Assembly: GCF_031143425.1 (NCBI RefSeq)
Contig: NC_090440.1
Coordinates: 1,271,791,123-1,271,855,122 of the forward strand
Length of the DNA: 64,000 nt
Origin: Pleurodeles waltl
Lineage: Eukaryota; Chordata; Amphibia; Caudata; Salamandridae
Direction: 5' to 3'
A model generated the notes under the pieces. That model was not told where the DNA came from and ran no database searches. It saw nothing but the letters and a program-made list of their open reading frames with translations. Below are positions 43,803 to 54,512 of the stretch, piece by piece; within the stretch, counting starts at the first letter, position 1, and each line of letters begins with the position of its first letter. The position numbers were made by a program, and so were the translations under genes.

Positions 43803-44211
43803 ATTTAAAAAAATAAATAAATCCCTGGTGTCTAGTGGGGTTTCAAAAGCCGGATTGCTTGACTTTAAAGGGAAAGAAATACATTTCCTTCCCTTTGAAG
43901 CCTCTCCGGGCCTCCCCCAGTGATTGAAAGAGAAATGCTGAGCATTTCTCTTTCAATCGCACTGGAGACCCTGTGACTAATCAGCGAGCGCTCGCGAGCT
44001 GACGTCACGGGGGGGTGGGTGGGGTGGTTGGGGGAGGAAGGGGAAGGGCTTCCCCTTCCATCCCTGACTTTGGGGTGGTGGGGGGAAGCACACAGAGGGA
44101 GCGAGAGCGCTCCCTCTGGGCTGTGTGCCGAGGACGTAGTGGTTACGTCCTCGGCACAGCAGCACTGTGCCGAAGGACGTAACCACTACGTCCTCGGCAC
44201 AGAAGAGGTTA
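43803..44211. repeat. Palindrome-rich right arm of composite repeat
   Basis: Successive hairpins: 43867-43896 (AAAGGGAAAGAAAT arms, one mismatch), 43922-43958 (18-bp arms GATTGAAAGAGAAATGCT, one-base centre), 43984-43995 (GCGAGCGCTCGC), 44036-44059 (GGAAGGGGAAG arms), 44094-44117 (AGAGGGAGCG arms), 44125-44157 (GTGCCGAGGACGTA arms) and 44167-44200 (its partner in flipped loop orientation). TGACGTCA, the CREB/ATF palindrome, is at 44000-44007. Ends AGAAGAGGTTA. Confidence 0.85.
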
Positions 44212-47200
44212 AATAGGAATTGAAAACAACAATGAAGGTAGATACTGGAGAGAATAGAACCCCTCAGAATGACACTGATGCAAGTACCTTTCCTTTAAGG
44301 GAAGTGCTTGCTTGGAGTAGGAAATGTACATATGCCCTGGAGTTGATGTGGTCTTGCCACATTTACAAATCAGTTTCCAAAATTGAGGGAAAGTCCTAAC
44401 TTGTGGTACACCCAGGTTGAACGGTTTGTGAAGGTCTCAAAAGTGTTGTGGGAAAAATAGAATTTCTTTTTTGACATTGTGCTTCCAAGTGATTTGTGGG
44501 ATGGCTGTTAACTGGTGATATAGTAGCTGAATGTAGAACCACAGAGTGTTGCTCACACAAATGTACCATTTCCCTTGGTGATGCAGAAATATTAACAAGT
44601 AATTCATTTCTTGAAGGGTAAGGCCCCACAGAAAGAGGTTGACTGAAGCTATGTTGGACTATATCAATCTGATCTGATCTGATCAATCACAATGACAGTG
44701 CCTGTGGAAGGAGAATTATGTACTTGATGCATTCTTGGATGTAGAACAACATGTGGTTAATTCCTGGAACGTGAGGTGAATAGCTACCAAGTGACCTTTT
44801 TGATTGACACTGATGCTACCAGATTCACTGTTAGAAAAGCAAAAATCCCAAACCAACCCCTCATGGGAAAACAGATCCAACTTGCAGGTGTTGCAAACAA
44901 GCAGATTTTAAATCATGTGTCATGTGCCTTTGGAGAGGACCAACAGTTTGCTCTATGTAATTTAAGCCCTGTTATTTACAACGTTAGTTTAATTGCATGA
45001 TCTACTGTACACCAGAGAGTGTCAAATTTATAATGCATGATGAAGATGTTGATGTCAAAATAGCAATGCAGGAAACAGCTGTTGGGTTGGTTCCCATGAT
45101 ATCTCTTCATGATTTGCCCCTGATCTAAAAGATACAATAAAATCAGAAGTCTGGGATTTTTCAGGCCAGAATATAGGCTAGAACCTAATCAGATCACTAG
45201 TAAACCAAATGCATAAATCCTCTGAATATACCATTATAATCTGTCACCAGAGTTGATAGTTGAAATTACCCCAGTGATTAGGTCCATGATACAGCAAGGG
45301 ACCTTGAAAGATGTTTTTGGAAGTCCCTGTAATCCCCCTATTATGGGCCTGCCAGAACCTAGTGGCAAGTTTCTGCATTGTGAAGGACCTTATAAAGACC
45401 AATAACATTGTTGTCCCATGTTGTCCTGCGGGACTGAATCCTGCCATGATAATGTTCCAGATTTCCTGTGAGGCCAAGTGGTTCACTGTTGTTGATTTGT
45501 GTCAAATGTTCTTTTTGATCCCATTGCATAAAGAGACCTAATTGCCCTTCATGTTATGGTTCCAGAACAGAATCTTGGAATGGTGCTAAGTTCTATACGG
45601 GTATACTGAGAGGTCCTCAATTTTCAGCCAGATCTAGAAAAGGAATCCAGAGATCTTGATGCTACTGTGTAACTCAGTCCTTGTGAAATACATTGATGAC
45701 CTGTTGGTTGTGTCAATGTCACGAGAGGCATGTAAGCAAGACATGACTGCCTTACTGAATCATCTTGCTGAAAATGGACATAAGGTGTCCCCCGAGTAAA
45801 CTGCAAAATTGCCAGAAGGAAATCATGTATCAAGGACATCATATTGAGAAGGAAGCAAAAAATGTAATGAGGAAGTATCTCTGCCATTTTGAAAAGAAAC
45901 TCTCCAAACCCCAGAGAGAAGTCAGGATGTTTAGGAGATTGGTGAGCTACTGTCATCATTGGGTGCCCAACTTTTCCCTAGAGTCTAAACCGCTACAGAT
46001 TTTGACACACAAAGATGTGTCTGATCCAACACCATGGGACAATGAAAGTATGAATACCTTCCTAGAGATGGCAGAAAGTCGGTGCCATGGCCCAGCCCTG
46101 GGAATGCCAGATTATTGTAAAGAATGTGTTCTGTACTGCAGTGAGAGGAAAGGATTAACTTTCCTAGTGCTACACAAAATGCAATGAGATTCATGAAGTT
46201 CAGTGGTCTATTTTTCAGCCCCACTTGACTCAGTAAACACACGGCTGCCAGGTAGCCTAAAGACTGTAGCTGTCGTAGATACCAGAGTTGAACAAATAAA
46301 GAGAATTGATATGAGCTCTTCTCTTATGGTGATGATACCACACTAAACCGACATGCTCCTCACATGAACTATGATACAACACGTGACTAGCAGACAGCTC
46401 ATGAGGAATGAATGAGTTATACTGCCTGCAGTTAGAACTACTTTCAGGAGATATTGTAGCTTGAGCCCTGTCACATTGCTGTCATTGCCAAAAAACAAAT
46501 TCGGGGTGGGGTGGGGTTGTAACTGAATTGTGCACAAAGCCAAGACCTGATATTAAAGAGAAACCCCCTGCAGGACCTGATTATGTATTGTTTGTGGATG
46601 GCTCCTGCTTAAGAGATGATGGGGGACATTTGAGAGCTGCGTATGCCGTCTGCACCTGAGAGGGTGTAGTGCAAGCCTATTGGGTGTATGATGTAACCTC
46701 TCCCCAAGTAGCTCATTTGATCCCTCCTATTAGAAATTGCTGTAATTTAAAGTTACTATTTTCACTGATAGTATGGCTTTGCTGCCGTCCAAGACTTTGG
46801 GTAGTTGCGGTCACAAAGAGGGTGTATGACATCTTCTGAGCCCCCAATTCAAAACGGAAATTAAGTCATGAAGTTGTTGGAAGCACTGTAGAGCCCCTTA
46901 TAAATTGCAGTGGTGAATTAGACAGTACACAGGAGCTGCAATAAGTATGTCATAGCAGGAAACCAATATGCTGATGATGTTTCTCTTTGTTGCACTCATG
47001 GGTCCTGTGAATTTAACAGTGCATATTCAAATGAATCTAAGAAGGAAATCAAGTTCATTCTGTTATTGACCATTGCTGATATACAGGAGGAAGTTGAGGA
47101 TTGCCAGAGGAAGCACAGAGATTGAACAGCAGGGTTGGACTAGAGCAAGTTGTTTGAAGAATGGAGACGAGATTTGGGTTTTAGCAGATAGAAGACCTGT

Positions 47201-48150
47201 GTTGCCAGAAAGCTTGTTGTCACCTATAGTAACCCATTTTCATGGTCCCACGCATATAGGAAGGTATGTGATGTAGAGCTTATTCAGAAAGAAATTGTGT
47301 AATCCCCATTTTAGAGTGATAACTGAGAACCTTTGCCATTGCCATGTCACATGCAAGCAGTTGAACGTACGAAGAACACCAGTACCAAAGAGTCGCATGG
47401 GGAGGTCCCTTTAACAGAATGCAGCTGGATTTTATCAAAGTGCCTATATGAAATGAGTTTTGATGTGTTCTGGTTGTGGTGTGGTGTGTTTCTTGACCCA
47501 TTGGGTAGTAGCTTACTACACCAGAAGAAATGACAATTTCACTGTAGCTAAGCTCTTACTGTGAAAGTTAATACCTCGGTTCAGATTCCTGTTTTCTTTT
47601 GAATCAGTATGTGCAACCCTTTCAACAGTGACATTCTGAGAATGATATATGTAGCCTTACAGGTTAAACAGCAACTGCACTAGAGTTATCTACTTGAAGC
47701 ACTCAGAATTCGTTGAGCAGGTGAATGGCTAAGCTTTGTGTGTCTATATCTATGAAGAAGCTGGATGTTTTGCCTTTGGTGTTGACAAGTCTCCAGTGTA
47801 CCACTGATTGGCAAACAGGATTGTCACACAATTAAATCCTCATAGAGAGGACCATAAAACCTACCTGCCGTCCCTGTGAATAGTTCAGGTGACATTGTTT
47901 TCAACTACTTGAAATGACTGGATTGCATAACTCTGTGCATGCCTCCTATACACAGCAAGTGAGACATCACGGTGAAGAAGTGCTTACCACAACCACTTAT
48001 TTGAAGAATCAAATGCTTGATTACCTTTAAGGAGCAGAAAGGGGTGAAGAGACCACTCCAAGTACCACCATGCCAGCAAGGGCCTCAAAATCCAGGAATG
48101 CCCAAAGGCCTTTTGGGGCTCTCCCATTGAAAATCATTATTTGCACTCCA
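44212..48150 (+). pseudogene. Decayed endogenous retrovirus pol (protease, RT, RNase H, integrase)
   Basis: Plus-strand remnant in three frames with many stops. Protease LIDTDATRF (~44800), where the catalytic DTG has become DTD. RT pieces: VVDLCQMFFLIPLHKE (~45490), the catalytic box as LVKYIDDLLV (YIDD at 45689-45700), LLNHLAENGHKV (~45755) and NFSLESKPLQILTHKDVSDP (~45970). RNase H start YVLFVDGSC (~46583). Integrase N-terminal zinc region with THFHGPTHIGR (~47230) and CHCHVTC (~47336), then an MQLDFI-type start of the core (~47420). Order and motifs are those of vertebrate retroviruses; genus unresolved. Env and 3' LTR not seen. Gag lies at 29481-30925. Confidence 0.8.
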
Positions 48151-48549
48151 CATTGCACTTTCTGCACATATGTACTTGTACTAACACATTAAATGAATTT
48201 GATGTTGTTTTTATGGATTTTATTTTAATGAGATGATTTATTTTTCAATATTTTTTCACTGTATAAAGTCAAACTGAAATTTCCTTCTTCATGATGTTAT
48301 TGTGAAGATTTCACTTAATCATAAAATAAATAATTTCATTTATTTATTAGTCGAAGTTCCAGAGTAGACATACTTTGCCCAAAGTGTGCTTGACTCATTT
48401 ACCTATGTACCTGGTGATCGGTGAACAGTATCTGCAGCACCACCATAGATAAGGAGTATTGACTCCTGAAACTATTACCACTATTGTGACTTGCTTTAAT
48501 TATGAATTGACCTTAGGTGAACTGTAAATGTTTTTGAATTCTGAAGATT
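48151..48549. other. Unassigned AT-rich stretch after pol remnant
   Basis: Nothing recognised. It could include decayed env or LTR. Confidence 0.3.
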
Positions 48550-48557
48550 CCCTAGGG

Positions 48558-49096
48558 CAGTGGTTCCCAAACATTTTCGACCCACGGCTCCCTTGATCTA
48601 TTGGCCACTGGCTGCGGCTCCCCATTATGTTACTTTTTGTTGGCGGGTGGGGGATGTAAGCCTGGCCTAGGGAGTACATCCATTTTTCTCCCTGAAAAGA
48701 ATTGGGATGACGCCAATGAAGGTATTGTAATTCTATATATAACTGTAAAAAATAAAAATGTAACAGTAGTTTAATTACAGCATGCATAGGGTTTTTTAGT
48801 AAGGGGAAAATATTGGTTGACGGTAACCCTAGTAAAATGGGCAGGTTTCATTTTTATGTAGTTATAACATAACTGTTTAAATATTGTGAAATGTAGAATC
48901 CCTTTAGTTGTGTTTAACCACCAGAGGGCGCTCAAGGACAAAATTAAAAAAGAGCTGCTACAACTGAGTAGTTTTATTTTGTACGAACTGGCCCAAGGGC
49001 TATAAATAGCTCAGTGGTTCCCAAACTGTGTGCGGCGCCCCTGGCTAGTTTTGATGGCGCACCAGCGAGCCGCGGCGCACAGATTGGGAACCACTG
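48558..49096. mobile_element. hAT-like non-autonomous element (539 bp)
   Basis: Ends CAGTGGTTCCCAAAC and TTGGGAACCACTG are inverted. Perfect 8-bp duplication CCCTAGGG at 48550-48557 and 49097-49104. No transposase ORF. CAGTGGTTCCCAA ends are typical of a widespread hAT group. Confidence 0.88.
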
Positions 49097-49104
49097 CCCT
49101 AGGG

Positions 49105-49666
49105 CATTGGTTCCCAACCTGCGGTCCAGGAACTCCTGGGGGTCCATGAAGCCTGTTCAGGGGGTCCACGACTGTTTAAAAAATGAAATATTAATAAAGT
49201 GTATATAAATAAAGTGGCTAATTGTACACTTGAACATTTTTAAATGTTCTGTAAATGTCAAGGAAGTTGAAATTTGAGGGTAAAAATTAAATTGGTATCC
49301 TCAGATTGGTTTGTGGGAGCAGTGCAGGTGCAGGAAACAGAATATAGTATGGACGATGTGTGGCTTCAATTGAATTTAGAAAAGCTCCAACTTTCATATT
49401 AAAATTTAATTTTGTATTTATATTTGTTTGAACATTAATTAAAATGATGTAACATTTGTGTATGTTTTTGATTAATGCTTATTTCTGTATTTTTAATGTA
49501 CTTTTTAATGTTTGAATCATTGACAATGTTAGGATGGGGTCTGTGGCTTCCATTATTAACTCAGTGAGGAGTCCCCAGATTCCAATAATGTATTGGTGGG
49601 GGTCCCCAGGTTCCAGTAATGATAAATTGGGGGTCCACAAAAGTTAAAAGGTTGAGAACCACTATG
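49105..49666. mobile_element. Second hAT-like non-autonomous element, abutting the first
   Basis: Starts CATTGGTTCCCAACCTGCGG and ends AGGTTGAGAACCACTATG, an imperfect inverted pair. It begins immediately after the CCCTAGGG duplication of its neighbour. No matching octamer follows it, so either its own duplication has decayed or the neighbour landed on its edge. Confidence 0.7.
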
Positions 49667-50574
49667 TTATAGTTAGGTTCTGAAGTTACTCGCACAAAAT
49701 CATAGAAATTCAGCATTTATAGTTAAGAGTTATGTCAAGTAACTATAACTCGCAGCCTAAGGTAGCTATACATCGTGCCCCCGCCATACACAGATTTTTC
49801 TTCAATAATTTGACTTCTAATGTTTTACTGATATTTTTATCAATGTCATAAAAGTTGCACGAGCGCTGGGGTAGTTAGCAGTGCATGGTGAGGGTACGAA
49901 TTATACAGGACTTTTCTCTCCCGGTGTGACAATAGGTGTGAGAGGGTGTCTCGGTTTGAGAGTAGCTGTGAGAGAATCTGTCTGGGTGTGAGAGAGTCTA
50001 TGTTGGTGTGAGAGTGTCTGATTGCACTCCAATTGGTGGAAGATGTGTTTACCACCCCAAAGGATTTCAAATCGTGTTTCAACATGGAATTGCAGAATAA
50101 ACACACTTGCTTTACCTTCACGAAGCCCAGGAGTTAGGATAATTTCTCCTTTCCATAAGTGGAGCTTCAACTGGGGCTCCTGCTACATTTATATTTATAA
50201 GTGCTTCCTACAGAGTTTTAATTTCTTTGAAGTGAGCATCATGGCCAAAACGGAGAGTCCACAGTTTGCACAAAATGTCTACCCAACTGGCACACTTTCT
50301 ATTGGTTAGTTAGTAAGTGCTTCCTCATTGGTTAAATGTGGAGTGTGGGGGAAGCCAATTTCAGCCCCAGGGTTCCCATCCCCTGGGGTATGGCCTTCTA
50401 CTTATTTGTTATCTTGGGGTGGGGTGGCCACGCGGCCTGTCCTGGGTGCAGTGTGCAATGGGACTGCGGTCCCAGCCGACTCCCTGCCTCCTGTCGTAGT
50501 CGTCATTGAAAAAGCAATTGTTTACTCTGTTTCCATGCATGAATCTCTGTGAGCAGGGGAACAGAGGAAGCCTC
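49667..50574. other. Unassigned; short GTGTGAGAG repeat tract inside
   Basis: At 49924-50022 a degenerate ~20-bp repeat (GTGTGAGAGTGTCT and variants, about five times). The rest shows nothing supported; ORFs up to 95 codons have no motifs. Confidence 0.4.
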
Positions 50575-50790
50575 CACTTCCAGCAAGTGAGAGCTGTTTG
50601 ACAGCTCTCACTTGCTAGAACCGGAGTGGTTGCTCTGACTTGGTGGGAGCTGTCAAAGCTCCTGTCAAGTCAGAGCAAACAGCTATGTCCATGGGGTGGA
50701 CACCCCAGGACATAGCAGGAACTGGCCCCAGGGGGATGTCAGTCCCCAGGGCCATCTATAGCTCCATGATGGGGGCCACACGGCCCCCAT
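50575..50790. repeat. Hairpin chain B
   Basis: Consecutive hairpins: 50582-50617 (AGCAAGTGAGAGCTGT arms, loop TTTG-like), ~50630-50680 (TGCTCTGACTTG...CAAGTCAGAGCA outer arms with GGAGCT inside), ~50683-50717 (CTATGTCC..TGGGGTG / CACCCCAGGACATAG), ~50728-50750 (CCAGGGGG../..CCCCAGG) and ~50768-50788 (GGGGGCC/GGCCCCC). It leads straight into a GC-rich minisatellite. Confidence 0.85.
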
Positions 50791-51335
50791 CCAATGTTGT
50801 ATTTGCCCCAGGGAGGTGACGTGCCCATTGTCCACAACGGACCCCCTTCATTCTTTAAATTCAGCCCTGGGGAAGTGGTGGTCTCCGGGGCTGTGGGGAG
50901 CCACGCATCCCCCCTTTATTTACATGAATAGCCCTGGGGAGATGGTGGCAACCACGGCTGCATGGTCCTCCCTTAATGTGCATGAGTAGCTCCGGTGAGG
51001 TGGTGATGTCTGGGGCTGCGCAGACCCCCTTGATGTCCACGAATAGCTCCAGGGAGGTGGTGGTCCTAGGGGCCATGAGGCAGGGGCTGCGTGCTCCCCA
51101 TATTATTTAGTTCTTTAGCCCCAAGGAGGTGGCGGTCTCTGGGGCTGTGAGGGGGGAAGGGCATACAGACCCTAGCATTCATTCATTCTTTAGCCCGGGG
51201 AAGAGGCGGTTCTCTGGGTTGTGGGGCCACATGGGCTCCCTGCATTCATCATTTGTTTAGCACTGGGGGGGTTGCATCCTCGGGCTGCACAGGAGGGCCA
51301 TGCCTCCCCCCTGCATTCATTATTTCTTTAGATCC
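50791..51335. repeat. Degenerate GC-rich minisatellite, ~64-bp period
   Basis: Recurring frame GCCCYGGGGAGGTGGTGGTCTCNGGGGC then a C-run, CATTCATTC and TTTAG, about eight units, strongly diverged. The 71-112-codon ORFs are by-products. Confidence 0.75.
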
Positions 51336-53703
51336 AGTGCAAGAAAGTGTGCCAAAACATCTGGACGTCACAACCTTCCACAAGGAGAAAGAAAAAACTG
51401 TAAACTTTGTCAGCACCAAAAAGTATCAAGGCAAAGCATGTCTGGGAGAGCCAGTCTTTAATTTCACCAAGCCATTCACAATGGCGAACTTTTGCAACAT
51501 CTTTTTTAACTGGTCCTGTAGCAGATGCAACAAAGGGATAGCTTGGCTCATCGTACTGTCCTCCTTGCTGACTTCCTGTGTGAACATTTGATTAGAGACA
51601 ATTTGTTCATCTGCATAGTCATGCTTTTCCAAGTTGCATCCCCTCCTCCTTGAAGGACATAGGTGATTGGTCTGTACGGCTCAAACAGACATGAAGGAAG
51701 TAGAGCTTCAATTTGTTGGCACCTCCAAAGAATGACTGAAATGAGTTCATATTCTTCTGCAAGTGGTCAGCATGTTGATATTTTTTTTTGTATGTCCTGC
51801 ACAATCGGGTTGAGGCAATGTGCCAAACACAGGACCCTGAAATATCTACCCTGTGCCATGGCTTTGACTGTACTGCTTCCTTTGTCTGTGCCAACAAATC
51901 TAATTTGGAGACCTCTGGGTCACAGACATTCTAACAACTTGCTGTTAAAGTCTTTCAAGGTATTTGCAGCTGTGCGAGATTTCTCCATGGTGAACATCAC
52001 TACTGTTGCATGCTGCCAAACTCCTTTAAAAATGTCTGCAACACTGGGACCTGCGGGTACCTGTTGCCTAACCCCCACAAAAGAGTGATACACATGTAAT
52101 CAGTTGCTTGACAACTGGTCCACATGTATGCCATCAGGTGGATACTGTAAACCGCAATCTGCTGCACAACTAGTCCAACCAATTGCAGCACATTGTGATG
52201 GAGCACTGGAAAAACAACTCAGTTAAAACAAGTCCAGCTGGGAACATTTCATTTTGGGCAGATGACCGGCACAAATTCTAAAAATCCCACTCCTTACACA
52301 AAAGAAAAAGGGAGGAGGTCTACAGCTAACATTTTAGCCAGCATCCCATTGTGCAAATGGGCTATTGGGTGGTTGCGTTCATAGGGTCTTTACTGCCTAA
52401 ACATGGCCATAACGTAGCTTTGATTTATTTTCTTTTGAGGTGCTTATGATGCAGGCAGGTTCTGGAGAGAAACAAAGCTGGAGACCTCACTGTGCAAATT
52501 GGAGTAGCCGTCACTGTAAGCGGTGGTGTCTCCATCTGAGTCTTGTGCCATTTTGAGGTTGCTGATGCCTATGATTCTGCTGAGGATGGGGCTGCTTTGT
52601 GAAAAGCTGTCACCCTATTCTTCCACATCACCTCCCATAGTGATGGGAGCTGATTCCCCTCTCATCACCACCTTCGCTTGCAGCAATTTTTCATGATGCT
52701 ACTCCCACCTGATTGTTCTTCATATGGGGCCTTTGGCCTGCAGTACAATAGTGTGAACCATGCCTACCTTGACGAACAGTCGTTTGGCAGATGAAGCATA
52801 CTGCAATGTTATCCTGCTGCTTGCTAATCGTAAAGAAGCCCCATACTGGGGAGGGGAACTTTTTTTCTTGTGCCACTGGTGCCATTGCCAATGCCTGAAG
52901 AAGAACAGGTAGGTGGGTGTGTCAATGATTGCCTCTCTGCAGTGTGTACTTTGACTGAGGTAGTGGTGGATGCAGGTCTCAGCGGGGGCCTTTCAGTTAT
53001 GGAAGCTGGTAGTGTTAGTGGAACCAGTGGCACATCCATCTGAGCAGGTTGATTATGAGGGGTAATGTTGACGTTCTCTGAGCCAGCTTCCATGACAATG
53101 ACTGGCTCGTCCTTCTCCTCCCCTTCCACAATTCTAGGGCTTTCAGGAACTTTCCTTTTACCTTGACTATCGTGGCTGGTCTTGGACTCAGCCGGGGTTC
53201 AATCCATGTCCAGATGATCAGAAGAGGGGCTCAAAGTAGATGGTGGAATACCTATTCTTTTTCTTGCTGGTTGTCTGAACTCCGCTGGTTCAAAAACAGG
53301 TACAGCTTGCTCAGCAGGAAGCTCAACCTCCTGTTCTACTCCTAGTTCAGAAACCACTCTTGCTGGCTCTGGCTGCAGTTCTTGTTGTCCACTTTGTTGA
53401 GCTTACTGCGACGATTGAGTACTAGTTTGTGTCTGAGACAACTCCAATTCATACTCTCTGCTCATCACCATGATTACAGTGGCTGCATTGCTGAGAGACA
53501 TGCCTGGACTTATATTCAGGTGGTGCTGTTGTTGATGTGTGAGTACTATTCCCAGCTTTCTGCCCAGAGGACCATATGGCAAGCCCACCATGTTTCCTGA
53601 AAAAGGTAGAGTGTGGAATACCAGTGGGGGCAATCTGCTTTTTCTTCTTACCCTCACTGACCACTTTTTTGGCAGGTACACCTTTCTTTTGAGCCATGTT
53701 CAA
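51336..53703 (-). pseudogene. Decayed hAT transposase with BED zinc finger
   Basis: Minus strand, starting MAQKKGVPAKKVVSEGKKKK at about 53697. A Ser/Thr/Pro-rich N-terminal part follows, then a BED-type finger at 52860-52690 (VWGFFTISKQQDN, CFICQTTVRQG, HYCT, RPHMKNN), where the zinc ligands CxxC and the distal His can be seen. Downstream blocks are YMCITLLW with GNRYPQVPVLQTF (52110-52000), WHRVDISGSCVWHIASTRLCRTY (51860-51780), and DSTMSQAIPLLHLLQDQLKKML (~51560-51490). This is the order of ZBED-like hAT transposases, though the C-terminal dimerisation region is not clearly seen. Frameshifts and stops interrupt it. Ends of the parent element not found. Confidence 0.65.
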
Positions 53704-54039
53704 GCTCTCTCACTTGAAACTTAATTGCACAAGCTGAAACAGAGGTGTCCTGTGCTGTGGTCATGTCACTTTGTGCCAGCTTTCTGCCTGGCAGTCCTGT
53801 AAGTGATTTATCTTGTGCACATACAAGCAAACAAACAAAAACAACATTTGGTAAAACATGATATTTTTGCAGTTTGAATTATTCATAGTACAGATAATAT
53901 AATTTAGTGAGGTTATCCTAAATAAATAATTAACAATGTATTGACCATCCATTCAAATCCATACCATAGCACATTAGTTTAATCAGGATAAGAACATACA
54001 GATATAACTCTTTGCTTTATGTGCATCTAAGTGGAGACA
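53704..54039. other. Unassigned
   Basis: AT-rich, nothing recognised. Confidence 0.3.
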
Positions 54040-54512
54040 CCAGTGGCAGGCAGTGGGGTGCGGGCAAAATGGAACAATCCTTAAAAAATGAATGGTGTCA
54101 TGTGCTTATGGCAGGCAGGGGATACAGCGGAAATGGAATAAACTTTAAAAAATGAAAAAAATTAATGCTGGTATGCGCCAATTGCACTCAGGAGTTGTGG
54201 GTAAAATGGAACAACCCTTAAAAATGAATGCTGGTGTGTGCCTATGGCAGGCAGGTGGTGTGGATAAATGGAATAATCCTTAAAAAGTTAATGCTGGTGT
54301 GCGCCTATGGGAGGCGGAGGGTCCAGGAGAAAATGGAATAATCCTTGAAACATGAATACTGGTGTGAGTTTATGGCAGGCGGGTGTGCAGGTGAAAATAA
54401 AAAAATAATCCTTAAAAAGCAAATGTTGGTGGGCATCTATGACAGGCAGGGGGTGCAGGTGAAAATGATATAATACTGAAAAAATGAATGCTAATGTGTG
54501 TCTATGGCCTAA
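54040..54512. repeat. ~70-bp minisatellite, left part
   Basis: About seven units of AATGCTGGTGTGCGCCTAT, GGCAGGCAGG.GGTGCAG, GAAAATGGAATAATCC and TTAAAAA. Interrupted by the solo LTR at 54513 and resumed at 56984. Confidence 0.85.
54508..54512 (+). repeat. Target site duplication CCTAA, left
   Basis: Matches 56979-56983 exactly. Confidence 0.85.

Larger units (their letters stand above)
30926..44211. mobile_element. Composite repeat element with two internal tandem arrays, split by a LINE
   Basis: Left end TAACCCCTTCGCTGCC, right end (reverse complement) TAACCTCTTCTGTGCC, a weak inverted match of 12/16. Order: unique left arm (30926-31987), 382-bp tandem array (31988-34045), GC-rich hairpin array (34046-34068, resumed at 42438), palindromic right arm (43803-44211). 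The LINE target duplication shows the two arrays were contiguous before the LINE inserted. Without the LINE the element is about 4.9 kb. It separates gag from pol of the retrovirus remnant. Class unknown; no ORF with motifs. Confidence 0.6.

Noticed and set aside
51336..53703. Functional ZBED-like host gene
   Set aside because: Frameshifts and stops separate every conserved block; no open frame longer than about 100 codons.
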